DNA of 64,000 nucleotides from Centroberyx gerrardi (taxonomy: Eukaryota > Chordata > Actinopteri > Beryciformes > Berycidae), in assembly GCF_048128805.1 (NCBI RefSeq), contig NC_135998.1, positions 26,065,396-26,129,395 on the forward strand, read 5' to 3'. The position numbers were made by a program, and so were the translations under genes. Positions 1-24,482 of the stretch are shown here, piece by piece. Position 1 is the stretch's first letter; each line of letters starts with the position of its first letter. The notes under the pieces are model-generated. The model saw only the letters and a program-made list of their open reading frames with translations. It was not told the DNA's origin and did not search any database.

Positions 1-584
1 ACCTATTGTGAGAACTATATTACAAAGACGAATTTTATCAATCTCATATATAGTTCTTATGTTTTATAATAATCTCATTATTTTCAATATGCTCTTGGTG
101 GCATGATCTGAGACACACACACACGTGTAAAAACTTGAAGTTGCATTCTGCAAAAATAGACATTTTACAAAAAATAGGAAACATCAAGGAAAAGGCATTG
201 TGATGACTATTGCATTACAAACTGCATTGCTTGAGACTGTCAAAAGAAAATGTTGTTATTAATTTTCCCAGATCTATGTTAACCATGTACATATACTGTA
301 TATATTGTGATATACAATAATGCTGAATATAGGTTTTCAACCATCTAAGACAATTCAATTTGAATAGCAATTGATTATCTATCATCAGCATCATATTAAC
401 ATGGATATAAGTCACATACTTCATATCTGACCCTTGTCATGACAGATTGGGGGTTCATAAATGTCCTAGAAATGCAGTTACAATCAATCATTGCATGTTC
501 ACACTGATTACTGCATATGAACAGTAGAAAGTGATCTCGGGTCTGTGTTTTGTGGGTGTGGGTGGCAGTTAACCATTCCACAAC
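1..584. other. region 3' of c2orf42
   Basis: AT-rich sequence downstream of the c2orf42 stop codon. It probably includes the 3' UTR. I see no canonical AATAAA on the minus strand and no other gene in it. Confidence 0.4.
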
Positions 585-2055
585 TCAGACAACTACCTGG
601 AGGATTTCAACAGTCGGTGTGTTTTTGGGTTGGGTGGAGTCTGCTGAGGACTTGTTGCGACCTCCCCTCTCTGTCCCGCTACTTTTCTGGCTCAGTCCGT
701 CACAGAACTCCGGCTGGCCGCTCTGCTGGTGGCCAAATTCGAAGCAGATCCTGAGCTCTCCGACCCGGGAGCGAGGGAGAACGTCTGGGATCCACTCGAT
801 CACAAACGGACTAGCCTCCTTCTGATCTGCTGTGCATGTTCCTAGCAGAGATATACACGGCAGCATTCATGTCAATGTGGCTGTTCAGGATGATTTCTCG
901 GTGCTAATATGCATCTCATAATATTACCATTGCTCAGAAGAACCTCACTCTTTCACTCACTTATAAACATGACCCAGAACAGTCTTACTCACCGACTTTG
1001 AGGAAGGTGCGCAGCTCCATGGGTCGTATAGCCTGCGGCCGATCCGTCCTGCAGCCCTCCGGCAGGTCTGGTTCAGGGGGAGGTTCGGGGCAGCGGAAAG
1101 GCGAATAGGAACCATCGATATTCTTTACAAAACTCTGTGTCAGCTCGAGAGGCAACTAGTGGACAGAGCATCGCGTGGAGACAGACAGAGAGGTAAAAAA
1201 AACAGTGTTTCACTATACATTAGACACAGAGAAAGTGAACAGAGGAATATTTATGAGAGAGAGAGAGAGAGAGGGAAAGAGGGATTACCTCCGGGGTGTC
1301 AAAGATGCGTTTGACCTGCATGAGGTTAGTGATGTGCCAGGTGTACTTGGAGAAGGAGCCTAGAGGAAGACCGTCATTCCTCACAAACGCTGGCATCCAC
1401 ACGCAGAAAGAGAAAGCGGGTATGAATTATCGAAATGATCACGTATAACTAAAAATGATTATGTAGAAATGAATTTAGTAAGTGATGTTGGTGCCGCTGT
1501 CCCACCAGTCGTGGTGTTGGGCAGCCTCCTCTTCTTGGAGCCCAGCGAGAGGCGGTGCTGCAGGGCGTTGAAGAACTCCTGGGGGATATGGTACACCAGC
1601 GGTTCCGGCTTCCCTGATGGAAAAATATCCTTACTGTGGTGCATGAAGCAACCAAAGCCAGTGATCATACACAGACATTCATAAGGGGAGTGATATCACG
1701 GGTGGAACTGAAGCAGCGATCGAGCATCAGGCCTGATGCTCCTGGAACAGATTGTCAGGGAGAATCAGCTGGTAAGTGACAGTCAGGAGTTTCTCAGAGC
1801 CTGACAGACACTATCGACATGTACGACCGGCATGCCATACAAAAACAAAATCATTTTCAAAAAGATGGAAGCCTAGCAAAACCAAATCTGTTTTTTGCAC
1901 AGATTCACATAAAGTCTGTAGTCTAGTAAATGTGCTTCAGCTTTACCATCAAACTGGTAGTGCATGGTCTGGTGGATCCTCTCTGTGACACTGGCCAGCC
2001 ACTGATGGAAGCCCATGGTCACTGTATGCTCGTCCACAACCTGGGTGCTCCCTGA

Positions 2056-2123
<68 letters not shown>

Positions 2124-4165
2124 TTAGAAGATCAAGCAGCATAGCATACTCTCATTCATTATCTAAGTGATTCAGTGGATCAGGATTTGTTTGTCTGTAC
2201 GTGGGCCACTATGCTCAGACCAGCCAGCGTGTGATCCTTAACAAAATGTCCAAAAATGTCTAGCCAGCGGGGGCTGGAAATGGTTTGCCTGTCATAAATT
2301 AAATACTGTTAAAATATCCTCGGTGTCCAGTGCGGCCCCATTCTTTTGAATCGTGGATCAGGATTAGTGCCAAAGGATTAGATAGACAGAAGAAGAAGAA
2401 TGAAGATAGAGACAGATGCCTAAGACGGTGTAAGGCTCTTGAACAGACAGACAGATTGACACAGTAGAGATGAAAGGGCAGGGGGAGGGGGGTCAGAAGT
2501 GAGACAGGCAGGCAGCACCTGGAGTTTTCAGCCCACCGGCACCAGGGGCTTTCCTCTGGCCAGCTTTCCTCAGACCGGAGGGTGACACTCCCTCTCTCCC
2601 CGCCCCAGAAGGAAAGACCACAGAGGGGGCTAGGGGCAGAGGCGGGAAATTAAGGAAGGACAGGTTGGAAAAGAGCCAGATACATAGATAAGAAATGCCA
2701 ATGGCAGATTCAGACAATCACGTTTTGGAGAATCATCCTATATTAATATAGTGCTATGCAGTATTTGAGTCAGTGTCATTGTGAAACTATCCACCAGTGA
2801 GAGATTCATCCAGGCGAAGTCTCTTTCCTTTATGGTGAGAGTTGATGGGTTCGGCCTGCTGCAGGGACTTGTCAGGAGCACAAATGATTCTACAGTCAGC
2901 ACTTTGCTGCACACCTGAGGGCATGACAGATAAAAAGACACACAATATAAACAATATGCTGTATTGAACCACACGATAGATCAAATTAAACTGAAACTGA
3001 ATGAGACAATAGGCTCGGTTACTGTACCACTGGGGCTGTAGTTGATGAAAGCAGCGAAATCTGAGGCCAGCTTGTCGTCACTAGCAAAGGCACACACACA
3101 GGCGTAGAAGTGAAGGCAGGGCTCTGAAGTGGCGGGAAGAGAATGAGGGGTGGAGGATCCGCTTGCCCCGGGCGGACCTGCCCCATCAACACCAGGCTTA
3201 CCTCTTCTGGTGCTAACCTGACAGGCACAGTGAAAAACAGCCTGCTGCTGCCCGTCGCGGCCCCTTCCCTCGCTCTTTGAGATCTCAGACAGACCGCCTG
3301 CCCCGACAGTTAAATGCAGGAGGCCCAGGGGATGGTTGGAATCGGTGTGGCACTTCACCACCAGGGTGTCTTTGGAGACGCGCTGCACCAGGGGCCCCGG
3401 GGACTCGGTGGCCAGCCTCCACAGCTCTTCCCTGGCTTGAACGGAGGCCTGCAGCCCCTCCAGGATCGAGCTCTTCAGCGTCAGAGGGGTGGCGTGGCTC
3501 TGACACTCCATGGCGTGCTTGATGTGGGTGCAGAGGCTGTCCGAGGACGAGCCCTCTTTGGAGCTGTTCGCCGTGGACTGCGATTGGCCCTGATTTGACC
3601 TTTGACCCTGTCGGCAAGAAGGCAGGAAGCAGCGGCCCAGGTTGATCCTGGTTAGCAGGGTGGCTCCATCGCCCGTGGCTATGGCGGTATCAGTGGGAAC
3701 CAGTTCCACAAAGCCGAACTGCGTGGCTGTTGCACCTCGACCTCTCTGACACACCGAAAACACCTGCACTCCTCCACCGGAGCCACCGCCTGCTACTCCT
3801 CCTCCCTCGTTTTCCTCTCCCCCTGCATCCCCTCGCTCTCCACTGTCTATAACCACTTTCACCACCTCTATCGCACCCTTCTTGCTGTTCCTGCCCCCCG
3901 CGGAGCCGTCTCTGAGGACAATCCCACAGGCCTTGTTCTTGCAGCTGAGCCCACGGGTGCCATTATAGACGCCACACTGAGGGCACTTGCGAATTCCACG
4001 CAGGGTGGCCTTGCCAAGGTTGGAGAGGAAAGCAGGAGTCGCTGGTGTGGTCTTTCTGCTCTCTCTCTGTCTAGCTGCCAGGTTGGCCTGGGTGGTCGAA
4101 GTCTGTGGTGTGGAGGAGGAGGAGGCCACTCTTGATGATGGGGCTACGGCTACTTCAGTTTCCAT
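585..4165 (-). CDS. c2orf42: C2orf42 ortholog (uncharacterised conserved protein)
   Basis: Eight coding exons, 5' to 3': 4165-3028, 2914-2795, 2629-2519, 2051-1947, 1613-1506, 1389-1289, 1155-993, 841-585. They sum to 2103 nt, giving 700 aa plus TGA, with matching phases and GT/AG at every junction. Near the N-terminus [20 protein letters not shown] opens a zinc-ribbon-like cluster (C61, C64, C75, C80). A later Cys-rich stretch reads [13 protein letters not shown]. The C-terminal exons carry [31 protein letters not shown] and [20 protein letters not shown], which match human C2orf42 as I recall it. Human protein is about 574 aa. The extra length lies in Ser/Thr-rich and Gly-rich insertions (for example around residues 100-130) and in the middle exons. 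The function of the family is not established. Human C2orf42 and TIA1 are neighbours, as here. The first ATG (4165) was chosen because an AG-rich, non-coding stretch lies upstream. The extreme C-terminus after the RI-FEFGH region is divergent. Confidence 0.9.
2057..2120. repeat. (CA)n microsatellite abutting a splice acceptor
   Basis: About 32 CA units. On the minus strand this is a (GT)n tract that runs into the acceptor of c2orf42 exon 4, with only a few bases between the repeat and the AG. Confidence 0.95.
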
Positions 4166-4760
4166 TTTGGCACCTCTCTTTCACAAAGAGTTGAAACTGA
4201 AAGGGTAGAAACCTTAAGAGAGAAAAGAGAAAGCCTGATGAGATTACAGAACAAAGTGTCCCATGTGCCTACATGGAAATTACTCAGTCTATTAGTTACT
4301 TAACAAATGGTAAATTGCAAACTGAACTTTTAACATAAATCACATTGCTACATTAGTTTTAAAGAATATGATTTGATTGCATTGCAACTGTTCTCCATGC
4401 CCCTGCTTAAAATGTGCTGCTGCTCATTTTTTACAGACTATGTGCTGCACATGCATCAATTTGAATGTTGCACCTCGTCGCTGTTAGACACCGACGGCTC
4501 TGATAGGATCATTCTCTAGGTGTTTTAACTACCTGTGATCAGCCTCTGTTTGATCAAATTCAGTTTTTATACTCGGGCCTCCTATTCCTCTCGACCGTCG
4601 CCATTCCTCCTTACATCCCAACAGCCGCATTGCGCCTGTAACGACACTCTGCATTGGCTAGAGATGATCACATGTAAAAAAGGGTCCGCCTCTCCAGGAA
4701 CACTGAATCATGGGAACTGTAGTTCATAGAATCGACCACCGCTCGCACTGTGTTCCACTG
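4166..4760 (-). promoter_or_regulatory. c2orf42 5' UTR and promoter region with a ZNF143-like site
   Basis: Sequence upstream of the c2orf42 start codon. At 4707-4726 the minus strand reads ACTACAGTTCCCATGATTC, close to the ZNF143/SBS element (ACTACAATTCCCAGCATGC type) found in many vertebrate housekeeping promoters. The 4560-4640 stretch is relatively rich in CpG. The transcription start and any non-coding exon are inferred, not seen. Confidence 0.4.
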
Positions 4761-7144
4761 TTGCAAACTCGGTAACTTTGTTGCTAGATTTAGTTTCTTT
4801 TCAGACCCCGCTGGCGACTTAATGAAAAGCGACCAGCGACAAAACTTGCTTGATGAATGATGATCGCAGCGTAACCCCCCTCCCTCCACCAAGAGCAGGA
4901 AGTGTGGCAAATATTTTAATATGCAAATTAATGTATGACATCATCTGGAGACTTCTACCGACTTTGGAAACAGTTTGCAACAGTGCAAGACTGCAAGTCT
5001 GTTAAGTTCTGTGCTGTAAAAAAAGTTAATCACAATCAAATTATAAGTGATGTAATGCCATCTCCGCACTACTTACTTTCCCCTCCAGTGTTAAAGATAG
5101 ATGCAGACAGTACAGATGTGAGCTGTTTAAGCATCAGCATTTAATGGGACAAAGCAAGAACATGTTATTGAAGCATCAATATAACTTCCCTTGCCAAAAC
5201 ATAGGTGGAAAATATTCTTAGGCACTGCCTATTCTTTGATAATTGGTTGGTTAAATTAAAAGTAACTAAAAATAAGGCAACACAATGGATCTCTTCCAAC
5301 TGTATTAAAACTTTATGGTGGGCACAGTGCAAAATTATGATCCTTATCAGGTTGTTTGATAACATTTAGGCTCCTAATCTATAATAACACCAACGTCATT
5401 ATTTAGGTTTTAAACACAGAATAACTTAAATTCTACATTACTGTGCAGTCTAAATCCTTTTGCATTGCATAGCAATGCTGTTTGTCCCCCAAGTCTGGAA
5501 AAATCAAAAGTTGCACTGTCCCTACTGAACAATAAACATGGACCGGCACTGGACAGGGATGGTACTGCCAAAGAGTTGCTTCTATAAACCATTACCCCAA
5601 CCCTTCCATCATAAAAGCAAGCTTCCATAATTAACATCATTTTTTTTTCTTTATACAGCTTCAGTACAATTGAACAAAAGAAATTACAAAAGAAAGAAGT
5701 GGAATGCAAAACATTTCAAAATACCTAGTATTTTAGCATTAAATTTTGTGAAAAGGTAACCAAGTGTAATAGTATTTGTGCAACATTTGTCTGCCTTGAA
5801 GTAAGATAACAGTGGCAGTAATCCCTGCAATTGGTTTAGTTGAGATATTGAAAATCTAATTAAAAAAATACAGTTGACATCCATTTCATCTTTTATAAAC
5901 ACACATAAAAGGTCTTACATTTCACGATTCAATGGTGTCATTGCTTCAACATTTCTTTATAAGACAGTCCCAAAACAAAACACAAAAGGCAAAGCTCTTC
6001 ATACAATGTCAGCAGTTTTAAATTGCTTAAAAGAAAAAGAAAAAAGCAAGAAAAAGTCGCATTTTGTCTATTTATAATAGCCGTAGCAAAAAGAAAAAAA
6101 AATGGCATAGTCCTTTCTGATTCATAAAAAAAAGAACCGGACATGGTCTTATGTGTGTAAATGCATTCGTTTATGCACACACACGAGCACACACACACAC
6201 GTTTCTTATCGAAAGGCTGGGATCTCCACCTCTGATGACACAAGCCTTTCCTTTCACTCCTACCCACCTTAAAGGAAAATTCCACCAGATAATCTTATGC
6301 TGTTATGAATCATCAATTTGTGACATTCAATGCATTCCAGGAGTTATTTTGTGATGAAGTGATGTAATTTACCTTTTGTTGTATCCCGTTTTTCCTCAGC
6401 CTGCCTTGTCTACTTCTACTTCAGTTAGCGATTTCCTACATTTCCCAGAATGACAACCCCAGAGAACTTGGCTGGACTTGTATTCAGCTTGATTTTACGT
6501 GTAGGTGGAGAGTGCAACAGCGATAGCATAGTGAGAGCAAGAGAGCGAGAGGTTCCAGTTGAGAAAAAGCAAGAGTCTTGTGGCTGCGTGGCATTATGGA
6601 CTACTGAGGCTGCTGTCGATGGAGAAACTGATCTCTTCTTCTATGATGGATTTCTCCCTGTATGATTGTTGAATGGTGCAAAATATTGAGTCTAAAACAA
6701 AGCCCTTTCTCTTCAATTCTGAGGGACTGACACCAAAACCTGATGTTTACTGTAGATGTTTTAGATTGTTGAACATGTTTCTCCTGTTAAACTCCATTGT
6801 AGCTATGCTGGCAATATCTCAACCTGACGGCCAGTTATCTGCAGGAATAAGAAAAGTACACCACCAAACAACAAAATGCACCCAGGAATGCAATGTGCAT
6901 CGCCAATAGCTATTTTTTTTTTAACAGTGTTAAAGTGTTTTGGGGTGGGTTTTTTCTTTAAACTTACAGATTTGGGCAATGAGTGGGGGTATGGGCTGGT
7001 AGGGAGAGAGCATACCAACCTCCCTACCACAGAATAATTATGTGTGTGGTAACAGAGAGGGCACATCTAACTCCCTCTTTCCCCAACAGATGACCATCCT
7101 TGTGGCCTCAGAGGATCAGAGAGTGGGCCCTCCCTGGCCACTCA
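4761..7144 (-). other. tia1 3' UTR and intergenic DNA
   Basis: AT-rich non-coding sequence between the tia1 stop codon and the c2orf42 promoter. A minus-strand ATTAAA (complement of 5140-5145) could end a 3' UTR of about 2 kb. That length is plausible for tia1 but unproven. A block near 6260-6650 looks unlike its flanks and may be an old repeat. I see no coding exon. Confidence 0.35.
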
Positions 7145-18410
<11,266 letters not shown>

Positions 18411-18660
18411 TCTGTTCAACTTGCTGGCCGAGTGTAAGACGCAACCCTGAGAGCGAATCCACGACTGTCGTGGGCAACTGCCTGTGACACTGTCAAATTA
18501 TTTTATTGCGCAGTATAAACTGATCTGCCGCCCCTGTTAACTCCAATGTGAACAAAAGGTAGGCGACAAAGATGGCGGAGAGACCGGAGCGAATACACGC
18601 TTCGCATGCATGTGCTCTGTACGCCACTGTAGTTCAGCCGAAGGCAACTTGAAAGCAATC
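18411..18660 (-). promoter_or_regulatory. tia1 5' UTR and promoter with YY1-like site
   Basis: CpG-containing sequence just upstream of the tia1 start codon. AAAGATGGCGG at 18568-18578 matches the YY1 consensus (AAGATGGCGG) that often sits at or just inside transcription starts. It lies on the plus strand, so it could also mark divergent transcription. The start site itself was not determined. Confidence 0.4.
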
Positions 18661-18778
18661 AGTACCGCGAATACTGACAGCTGTTAATGAAAACAAAGTA
18701 CATAGTCTGATCTTCTTGTTGTTGTTGATTGTATCCGCGTGCAGACTTTGAAGACTAGCGGAGTAAAGTAAAAAGCCG

Positions 18779-18849
18779 TGCGCCGCCCGGGAATCGAACC
18801 CGGGTCGCAAGAATGGGAATCTTGCATGATACCACTACACCAGCGGCGC
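18779..18849 (-). tRNA. tRNA-Gly (anticodon CCC)
   Basis: A complete 71-nt cloverleaf on the minus strand. The acceptor stem GCGCCGC pairs with GCGGCGC and the discriminator base is A. The D-arm contains TGGTGTAGTGG. The anticodon arm CAAGA-TTCCCAT-TCTTG places CCC at the anticodon. The T-arm is CCGGGTTCGATTCCCGG. No intron and no encoded CCA. A TTTTT Pol III terminator follows (complement of 18770-18774). It reads as a functional nuclear tRNA-Gly gene and lies about 370 bp upstream of the tia1 start codon on the same strand. Confidence 0.97.
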
Positions 18850-20363
18850 CGTTAAGGACATCAATGTTTCCCCTCCCCATTTTGTTCTCTGTTCGTGGTC
18901 AGTCTTGCTACATTGTAATGCTTTATTTTTCCAAAAAGTATCAAATTTTATCCTTTAAATGCATTTCATCGTCTATAAACGAACCGTCCCACAGGACCTG
19001 CAGAACCGCGCAATTTCCCGTCTGCACACCACATATTACCTATTACCTGTGGCTAAGGAGCAGGTAAAGATAATTGCATGTTCAGTGTTTTCAGAACAAT
19101 TTTAATTGAGGGGAAAACAGCGCAATCCGATGGCCCGGTGTCAGAGAAAGAGTACAAAATTGTGAAAAATAAAAAAAATCTAAATATGTGGGCTCACTCT
19201 GTAGCAATGGTCTGTTTGTTGTACAAAAGTCAGAAGAAAGAGCAGCTTCAGCCATCACAAAACGATTTTTGGCAAAACTATACTGTGTAGTTTAGAGAAG
19301 TACATTCTGTCAGTGTGTCTCTCTGTGTCAGATTATTTAAATTCTACAGCTGTAACTTGATCCTTGGAACAGTTTCAAGTAATGACTGTAGTGTACTGTA
19401 TCATCCCAGCACATTAAAATATAAAAAAGCATTTTCCTGCTGGTTTACTATTGGTTGGATTAGCCTCAATTTTATTTTGTTTTATTTATTTACTGTTACG
19501 TTTTGTTTTGGGGATATGAGAGATTTGGATCAAGTTCTCAGCATTTGCAAATTATTATCAAATCATCATTTCTTACTAAAATTATATAGTCCAGTTCTAA
19601 AAATGAGCAGATAGTTTACACTTTATGAAATAGCAAATTTAGAAACCTAAAATGAAAATAAGGTCTACGTAGACTTTGTTCATTTAGTAGATGTTATTTA
19701 TGGCTTGGAAAATCTTCTCATCTGCAGTCAGTGTAGCACTTTCATCTTTCCAAGTAATATCTGATACAAATCCCTAGTGCAGCTAACACTGTATAATGTA
19801 GCTCATTTTAAAAACAAAAGAGCTAAATATCATTACTGAAAATTGCCGAATGACCTAAAAATCAAAAGGAGCTCACACAAGCAACAATGGCGGACTCAAC
19901 CTCCCCACTGAAAGAGCAGGTGTAGCCATATAAATTAAATCATGACAAAACCAGCATGATAATAAATTGCAGGGAAGAACTATACAACAGCTTATTAAAA
20001 AAAAAAACACAGATACTTGCTGGGGGAAGCAAGTAGCACAGCAGCAAACCAGAAAGTCAGAAACCTGACTCATTAACTGCCACATGATGACACTCCAACT
20101 GCAGCTTTCGTTTGTCATTAATTTATTTAAATGCATGTATAAATGCATAAATGACATTAACCAGGGTAGAGCAATTATCCTTGAAGATGAAAAATGGAAC
20201 AAAAAAAAACAAAAAGAACTCCCAAAAAGTGCGGTGCTTCCCTTGCCCTTACCCTGGTGCTGCTACACGCTGCCCTGACGATGCAGTCTATGCTATCCAG
20301 ATACCAGCCAGCTGCCAACACACACAGATGGGTGAAGCCTGTTTTTCTGGATCAGCCAGTCCC
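18850..20363. other. intergenic region and dtwd2 3' UTR
   Basis: AT-rich sequence without recognisable genes. A minus-strand AATAAA (complement of 20122-20127) lies about 240 nt past the dtwd2 stop codon and is a plausible poly(A) signal. Confidence 0.45.
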
Positions 20364-22830
20364 TCATCTTGGGCAAATGTTTCGGTCATTCACAAGCTTT
20401 TCCATCCTCTTTATCTTGCGTTTGTTCTTGGGCATTGGTTTGTCATACATGCCGTTCTTCAGTAGGTGCTCCTTGCTGTGGTGAACCTGAGCGCCGTGCT
20501 GCAACTGGAAGGAGCAGAGAGCTCGGAGGGGCCGCAGCAGCACCTGGACAAATACATGGGGAAGGGAAGCGTGATGAAAAAACACAATCTGGAGAGGAGA
20601 CTATGTAATACATTTATCCCATTTCTTTTGTAACGCATCCTCTGTTAGCCAGAGGATTCAATGGCACCAAGATCTTTGGTAGTTACATGGACCAGTGCAC
20701 TCTACTGGAAAACCATCTATGTACTGTGGCTGTATGGCTTTAGATCAGACTTCACTCTTCTCTGCCTATACTGTTAATGTTCACTCTACTATCTGAGGAA
20801 CAAATACATGTTTCAAAGCAGATGGACACTCCACCTTACATAATAAATCACAGTTATTCAGGACTGTCACCTCTTGGATGTCGTCATCCCGCTCCAGGAT
20901 GGACAGGGCGACAGCAGCACACTCCAGCGTGGACAGACAGATGTTGGAGGGTTGTGTGCGGATCACATACTGACTGGACAGAGCCTTGCTGAGCTGCACC
21001 TGGTTAACCAAACCACATTTCATGTAAGTGTATTATTCTCTCTATATACCAATGTTGGCATATACAAGATACTGCCTTTTATGAATTTAGAGCTAGGAAA
21101 ACAGCCTGGGGATGACAAAAAAAAGATTCTGAGCTGGCACAATTAAAATAGATGTACAAAAGCAAAACATATTGAATCCATTGAAGTCCTCCACACATTG
21201 ATCCATTGAATCCAGGTCTATTTTTTAGATAAACATATTAAAGTCTATACAGCTTTAATAGGCGTACACTACACAATTAATGACAGAGCTTTTTAAACTC
21301 CTTTCAGCTATTGACCGAAATTAGCAATTTATTATCTTGAATTTATTCGCACCAGAACCCAGGCTCTTACTCCGGTCATGTCAGTACACAGTCACACATA
21401 CCTGTTTCGGCAGGTGGAGCAGGCTGTTTCTGAGGAACATGTATTTAGCCTGGCTCCACGTGCCATCTATGATGATGATGTTATGTCTTACAGCGTCCAC
21501 TTCCTGGTCTTCCTGACCCCCCTGGTTTTGCGCTAGCTCCTCCAGGTTCTGGGCTTTTGGGCCTGGGTACAGTATCAACGTTCTGCTGTCCCGACACACT
21601 GCAGCTAGATCTGGGTGCCTGAGTAGAGGAAAGAGAGCAAATCTCAATACCATATGAACTAATTAGACTTAACATTTCAGAGACAATGGTATTGTAACCC
21701 ACATAACAGAAATCTTATTCAGGGTGTTAAGAAGTACTGCTTACTTTTCTTCATTAAACCTCCTTCCAACTAAGACATTGCATTTTCCCGGTGGCAAACA
21801 CGCAGCGAGGAGAGGGACTGTGCGAAGTACTCTACTCTCCTGAAAGCACACCAGGGGTTAGGGTTCAGTGGTCTGAGACCATGTGCCAGTGAGAGCCAGG
21901 GGTACACTACACCAGGGGTATTCAACCGTGTGCCAAGGAGGGCTGAGTGTACGCAGGGTTTCATTCCAACTAAAGACTGCACCAGGTGATTTCAATGATT
22001 AATCCCCCCTGTCTTTGGTTGAAGATGTGCAAATCAGTGAAATCAGATGGTGTAGTCTTTGGTTGGAAAGAAAACCTACATACACTCGGCCTTTCATGGC
22101 ACATAAATGGCACATCCCCTGCACTACATCTGAGTTCAGTGATAAGCTCCCCCTCTCTGGTTAAATGTGTGCTAGTGATTGATCAGCTGGTGTCCTGTGT
22201 GGTTTCAATGGAAACCTGCACACACACGGCTCTCAGTGGCACAAGGTTGCAGACCACTGGGTTAGTTCAAAAATTGACTGATGACATAGAGGCTGTGTTT
22301 TGAACAATGTACAATCGTATTTCATGTCAAGGGTATTGTAACTCAGGGCTCACCTCTGCTGGATGCTGCACTATGTACAGACATGTGGACACCTCCAAGG
22401 GATGCAGTGGCAGAAAAGGACAGAGACACACCTTCTGAGGGCGACTGCATGGGAGGAAAGTTGGAGACCAGAAGCTGTGATTGCTGTACTTCCCAGCCTA
22501 GCCCCTTCTCTGTTTTAGCTGGTCTTGGTCATTCTGTACATAAACCTGCTGCCTCATTAGAGCGTGTCTGTTACTCGAGGAAGAAAAGGGAGATGAGGGA
22601 TCTCTCCTCTCTTGTCCAACGGCTAACCTGCTAGCTAGCATTCAGCTTCCAGTTAATTCAACTCACCGGCATCGTACACATGTCGGTCGTCTCTCACAAA
22701 CCTCGACAGGCAGGGCAGCTAGGTCGCCAAACCCGTCGACTAGTCCATCTTCCGAGGAGGAGTTGTCGCAAGTTACTGGTTCGTTTTCGTCCGAAGAGAC
22801 CGACAAGGAGAAATTAGGGACTGCTTCCAT
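20364..22830 (-). CDS. dtwd2: DTW-domain tRNA-uridine aminocarboxypropyltransferase 2
   Basis: Six exons: 22830-22667, 22444-22354, 21839-21745, 21618-21402, 20999-20871, 20543-20364. They sum to 876 nt, or 291 aa plus TGA (human is about 298). DTWD2 transfers the 3-amino-3-carboxypropyl group of S-adenosylmethionine to uridine in the D-loop of some tRNAs (acp3U20a). Seen here: a zinc-type Cys cluster (C51, C54, C61, C63 in [15 protein letters not shown]), [10 protein letters not shown], the LYPG motif, and the DxTW signature as [12 protein letters not shown]. Then come [20 protein letters not shown] and the C-terminal [20 protein letters not shown] and [14 protein letters not shown]. All motifs are present and in frame, so the enzyme looks intact. 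The start MEAVPNFS is the first ATG in frame. The N-terminal 45 residues are acidic and Ser-rich, as in vertebrate orthologs. Confidence 0.95.
21866..22260. mobile_element. nested fold-back (inverted-repeat) element
   Basis: Outer arms at 21866-21897 and 22228-22259 are inverted copies matching 28 of 32 positions (CAGTGGTCTG at the outer end). Inner arms at 21928-21994 and 22038-22102 are a second inverted pair of about 65 bp. There is no coding capacity. It lies in the dtwd2 intron between exons 2 and 3. It resembles non-autonomous DNA-transposon derivatives of fish. No target-site duplication was resolved. Confidence 0.65.
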
Positions 22831-23461
22831 CGAGGAGTTAAAATAGAGCTAGCATCAACGTAGCTAACGTTACCTAACAGCTACCGTAAACAGAGCGCCG
22901 AGCAAGAGCTGTAGCATAGAAATAGACCGACTAGAAAGGTAACTGAGCATTGAAAACACATTGAAAACTCATTTTCCTTTTCAGCTGACTACTTATATCT
23001 TATTATTATCATCACCAAATATCACCTGAATTATAGCTGAGTGTTTGTTGATATGTTTTGTTCATTTTATTTTACGGCACTTCGTAACTTTGATGGTAAA
23101 AGTGCATACATTTCGCATATCCAATCTCTCTATTCTAATTCTACGACCGTGAGTCTTGATTTGGCAAGTTGACGGCAAGCAATCAACTCGTTGCTGCCAT
23201 CTGTCGTTGAGGCGGGAAAAAAGTGGTCAAAAAAAGTCAGAAAACAGGGAAATGTAAATTTCTAACGCAAGATGTCACCAAAGCCCATGTTAAAGACTAC
23301 GCGAGCGGATCGGTCACAGGTAATCCATATATCGCAGAAACACACTTCTTCACTTCTTTTAAAACAGACAGTGGTCCGCCAGAGATAAAATACTTGCTAG
23401 TACTATTTCACACTTCTCTTTACATTTTTTTTTTAATGCATGCATTAAAACACACACGACA

Positions 23462-23503
<42 letters not shown>

Positions 23504-24446
23504 TATGATGATGCATGATGGTCCATGATGGTGATGATATGGTGATTTTTGGATATTATGACACACAAATCTGCCGTCTAAAATGATGATAACAAGCAAA
23601 TTTTATTTAAAAACTCTGACAAAATGAGGTATGGTAGGGATATTATTTCAGAATTTCAGTTTCAATTTCAGTTTGCCATCACATCTAACATTACCATTCG
23701 GTTCAATTAATTTGATTATTTAATGTGATTTTGCATACTTGAGCCATACCGTTATAGGCTGTATATCAATGTCTAAAAAAAATTCTCATGAGTATCGTGA
23801 TACTGACTTCAACCATATGGCCCAGCCCTACTGCCATGCCGGACTCACTCCCTGTGGTAAATATGACTCACTGCTCAGCTGCAGATGGGACCCAAGAAGA
23901 TCCCACTTCTATCAGGCCTGGCTCTGATAATATTAGCAAATAATTCTCAGCATTTGTTTTAACCTGCTTTGATTACCAGATGGGTGGGGGAAATACTTTC
24001 TTGCGATTGTCTAAAGTTCGTGGCAACTGTTGTACTGTCCTATGTGTCTAACCACACCCCTCTGGCCTTGGTGTGGATAATGCAGGGAGAGGCACAGACA
24101 GCTAGAGTCTAAGGTTTGGACTCCTTTGTTTTAATCTAGATTGCAGTCATGGTTGTCTTAGTTGTAGAATGCAGCTTGGGAAACATAAAGGATTACATCA
24201 TGTAAAGGCGTCTTGCAAACATTGTAGACAATCCGTCACAAAATAAGTTGATGCTTGAACATAATGCACTCAGTTGCACATATACCACACATTATTATTA
24301 CACACTTATTGGGTCTCTTGTCTGATCCTCTTCAGTTTAAAAGATGAGAAGAGGGTACACAGTACAAAGACTTCTGGTTAAGAGGTGGTGTCAGGTTAAG
24401 GGCCAGAGAGGGTTATTTATAACTGAAGATCCACCCTAACATCTCT

Positions 24447-24482
<36 letters not shown>

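Noticed and set aside
3277-3617. Overlapping open frames of about 80-110 aa on both strands
   Set aside because: Both are shadows of the long first exon of c2orf42, whose frame is supported by conserved motifs.
23223-23528. 101-aa plus-strand frame upstream of dtwd2
   Set aside because: No recognisable motif, and it runs into a (GT)n repeat. A divergent gene here is not supported.
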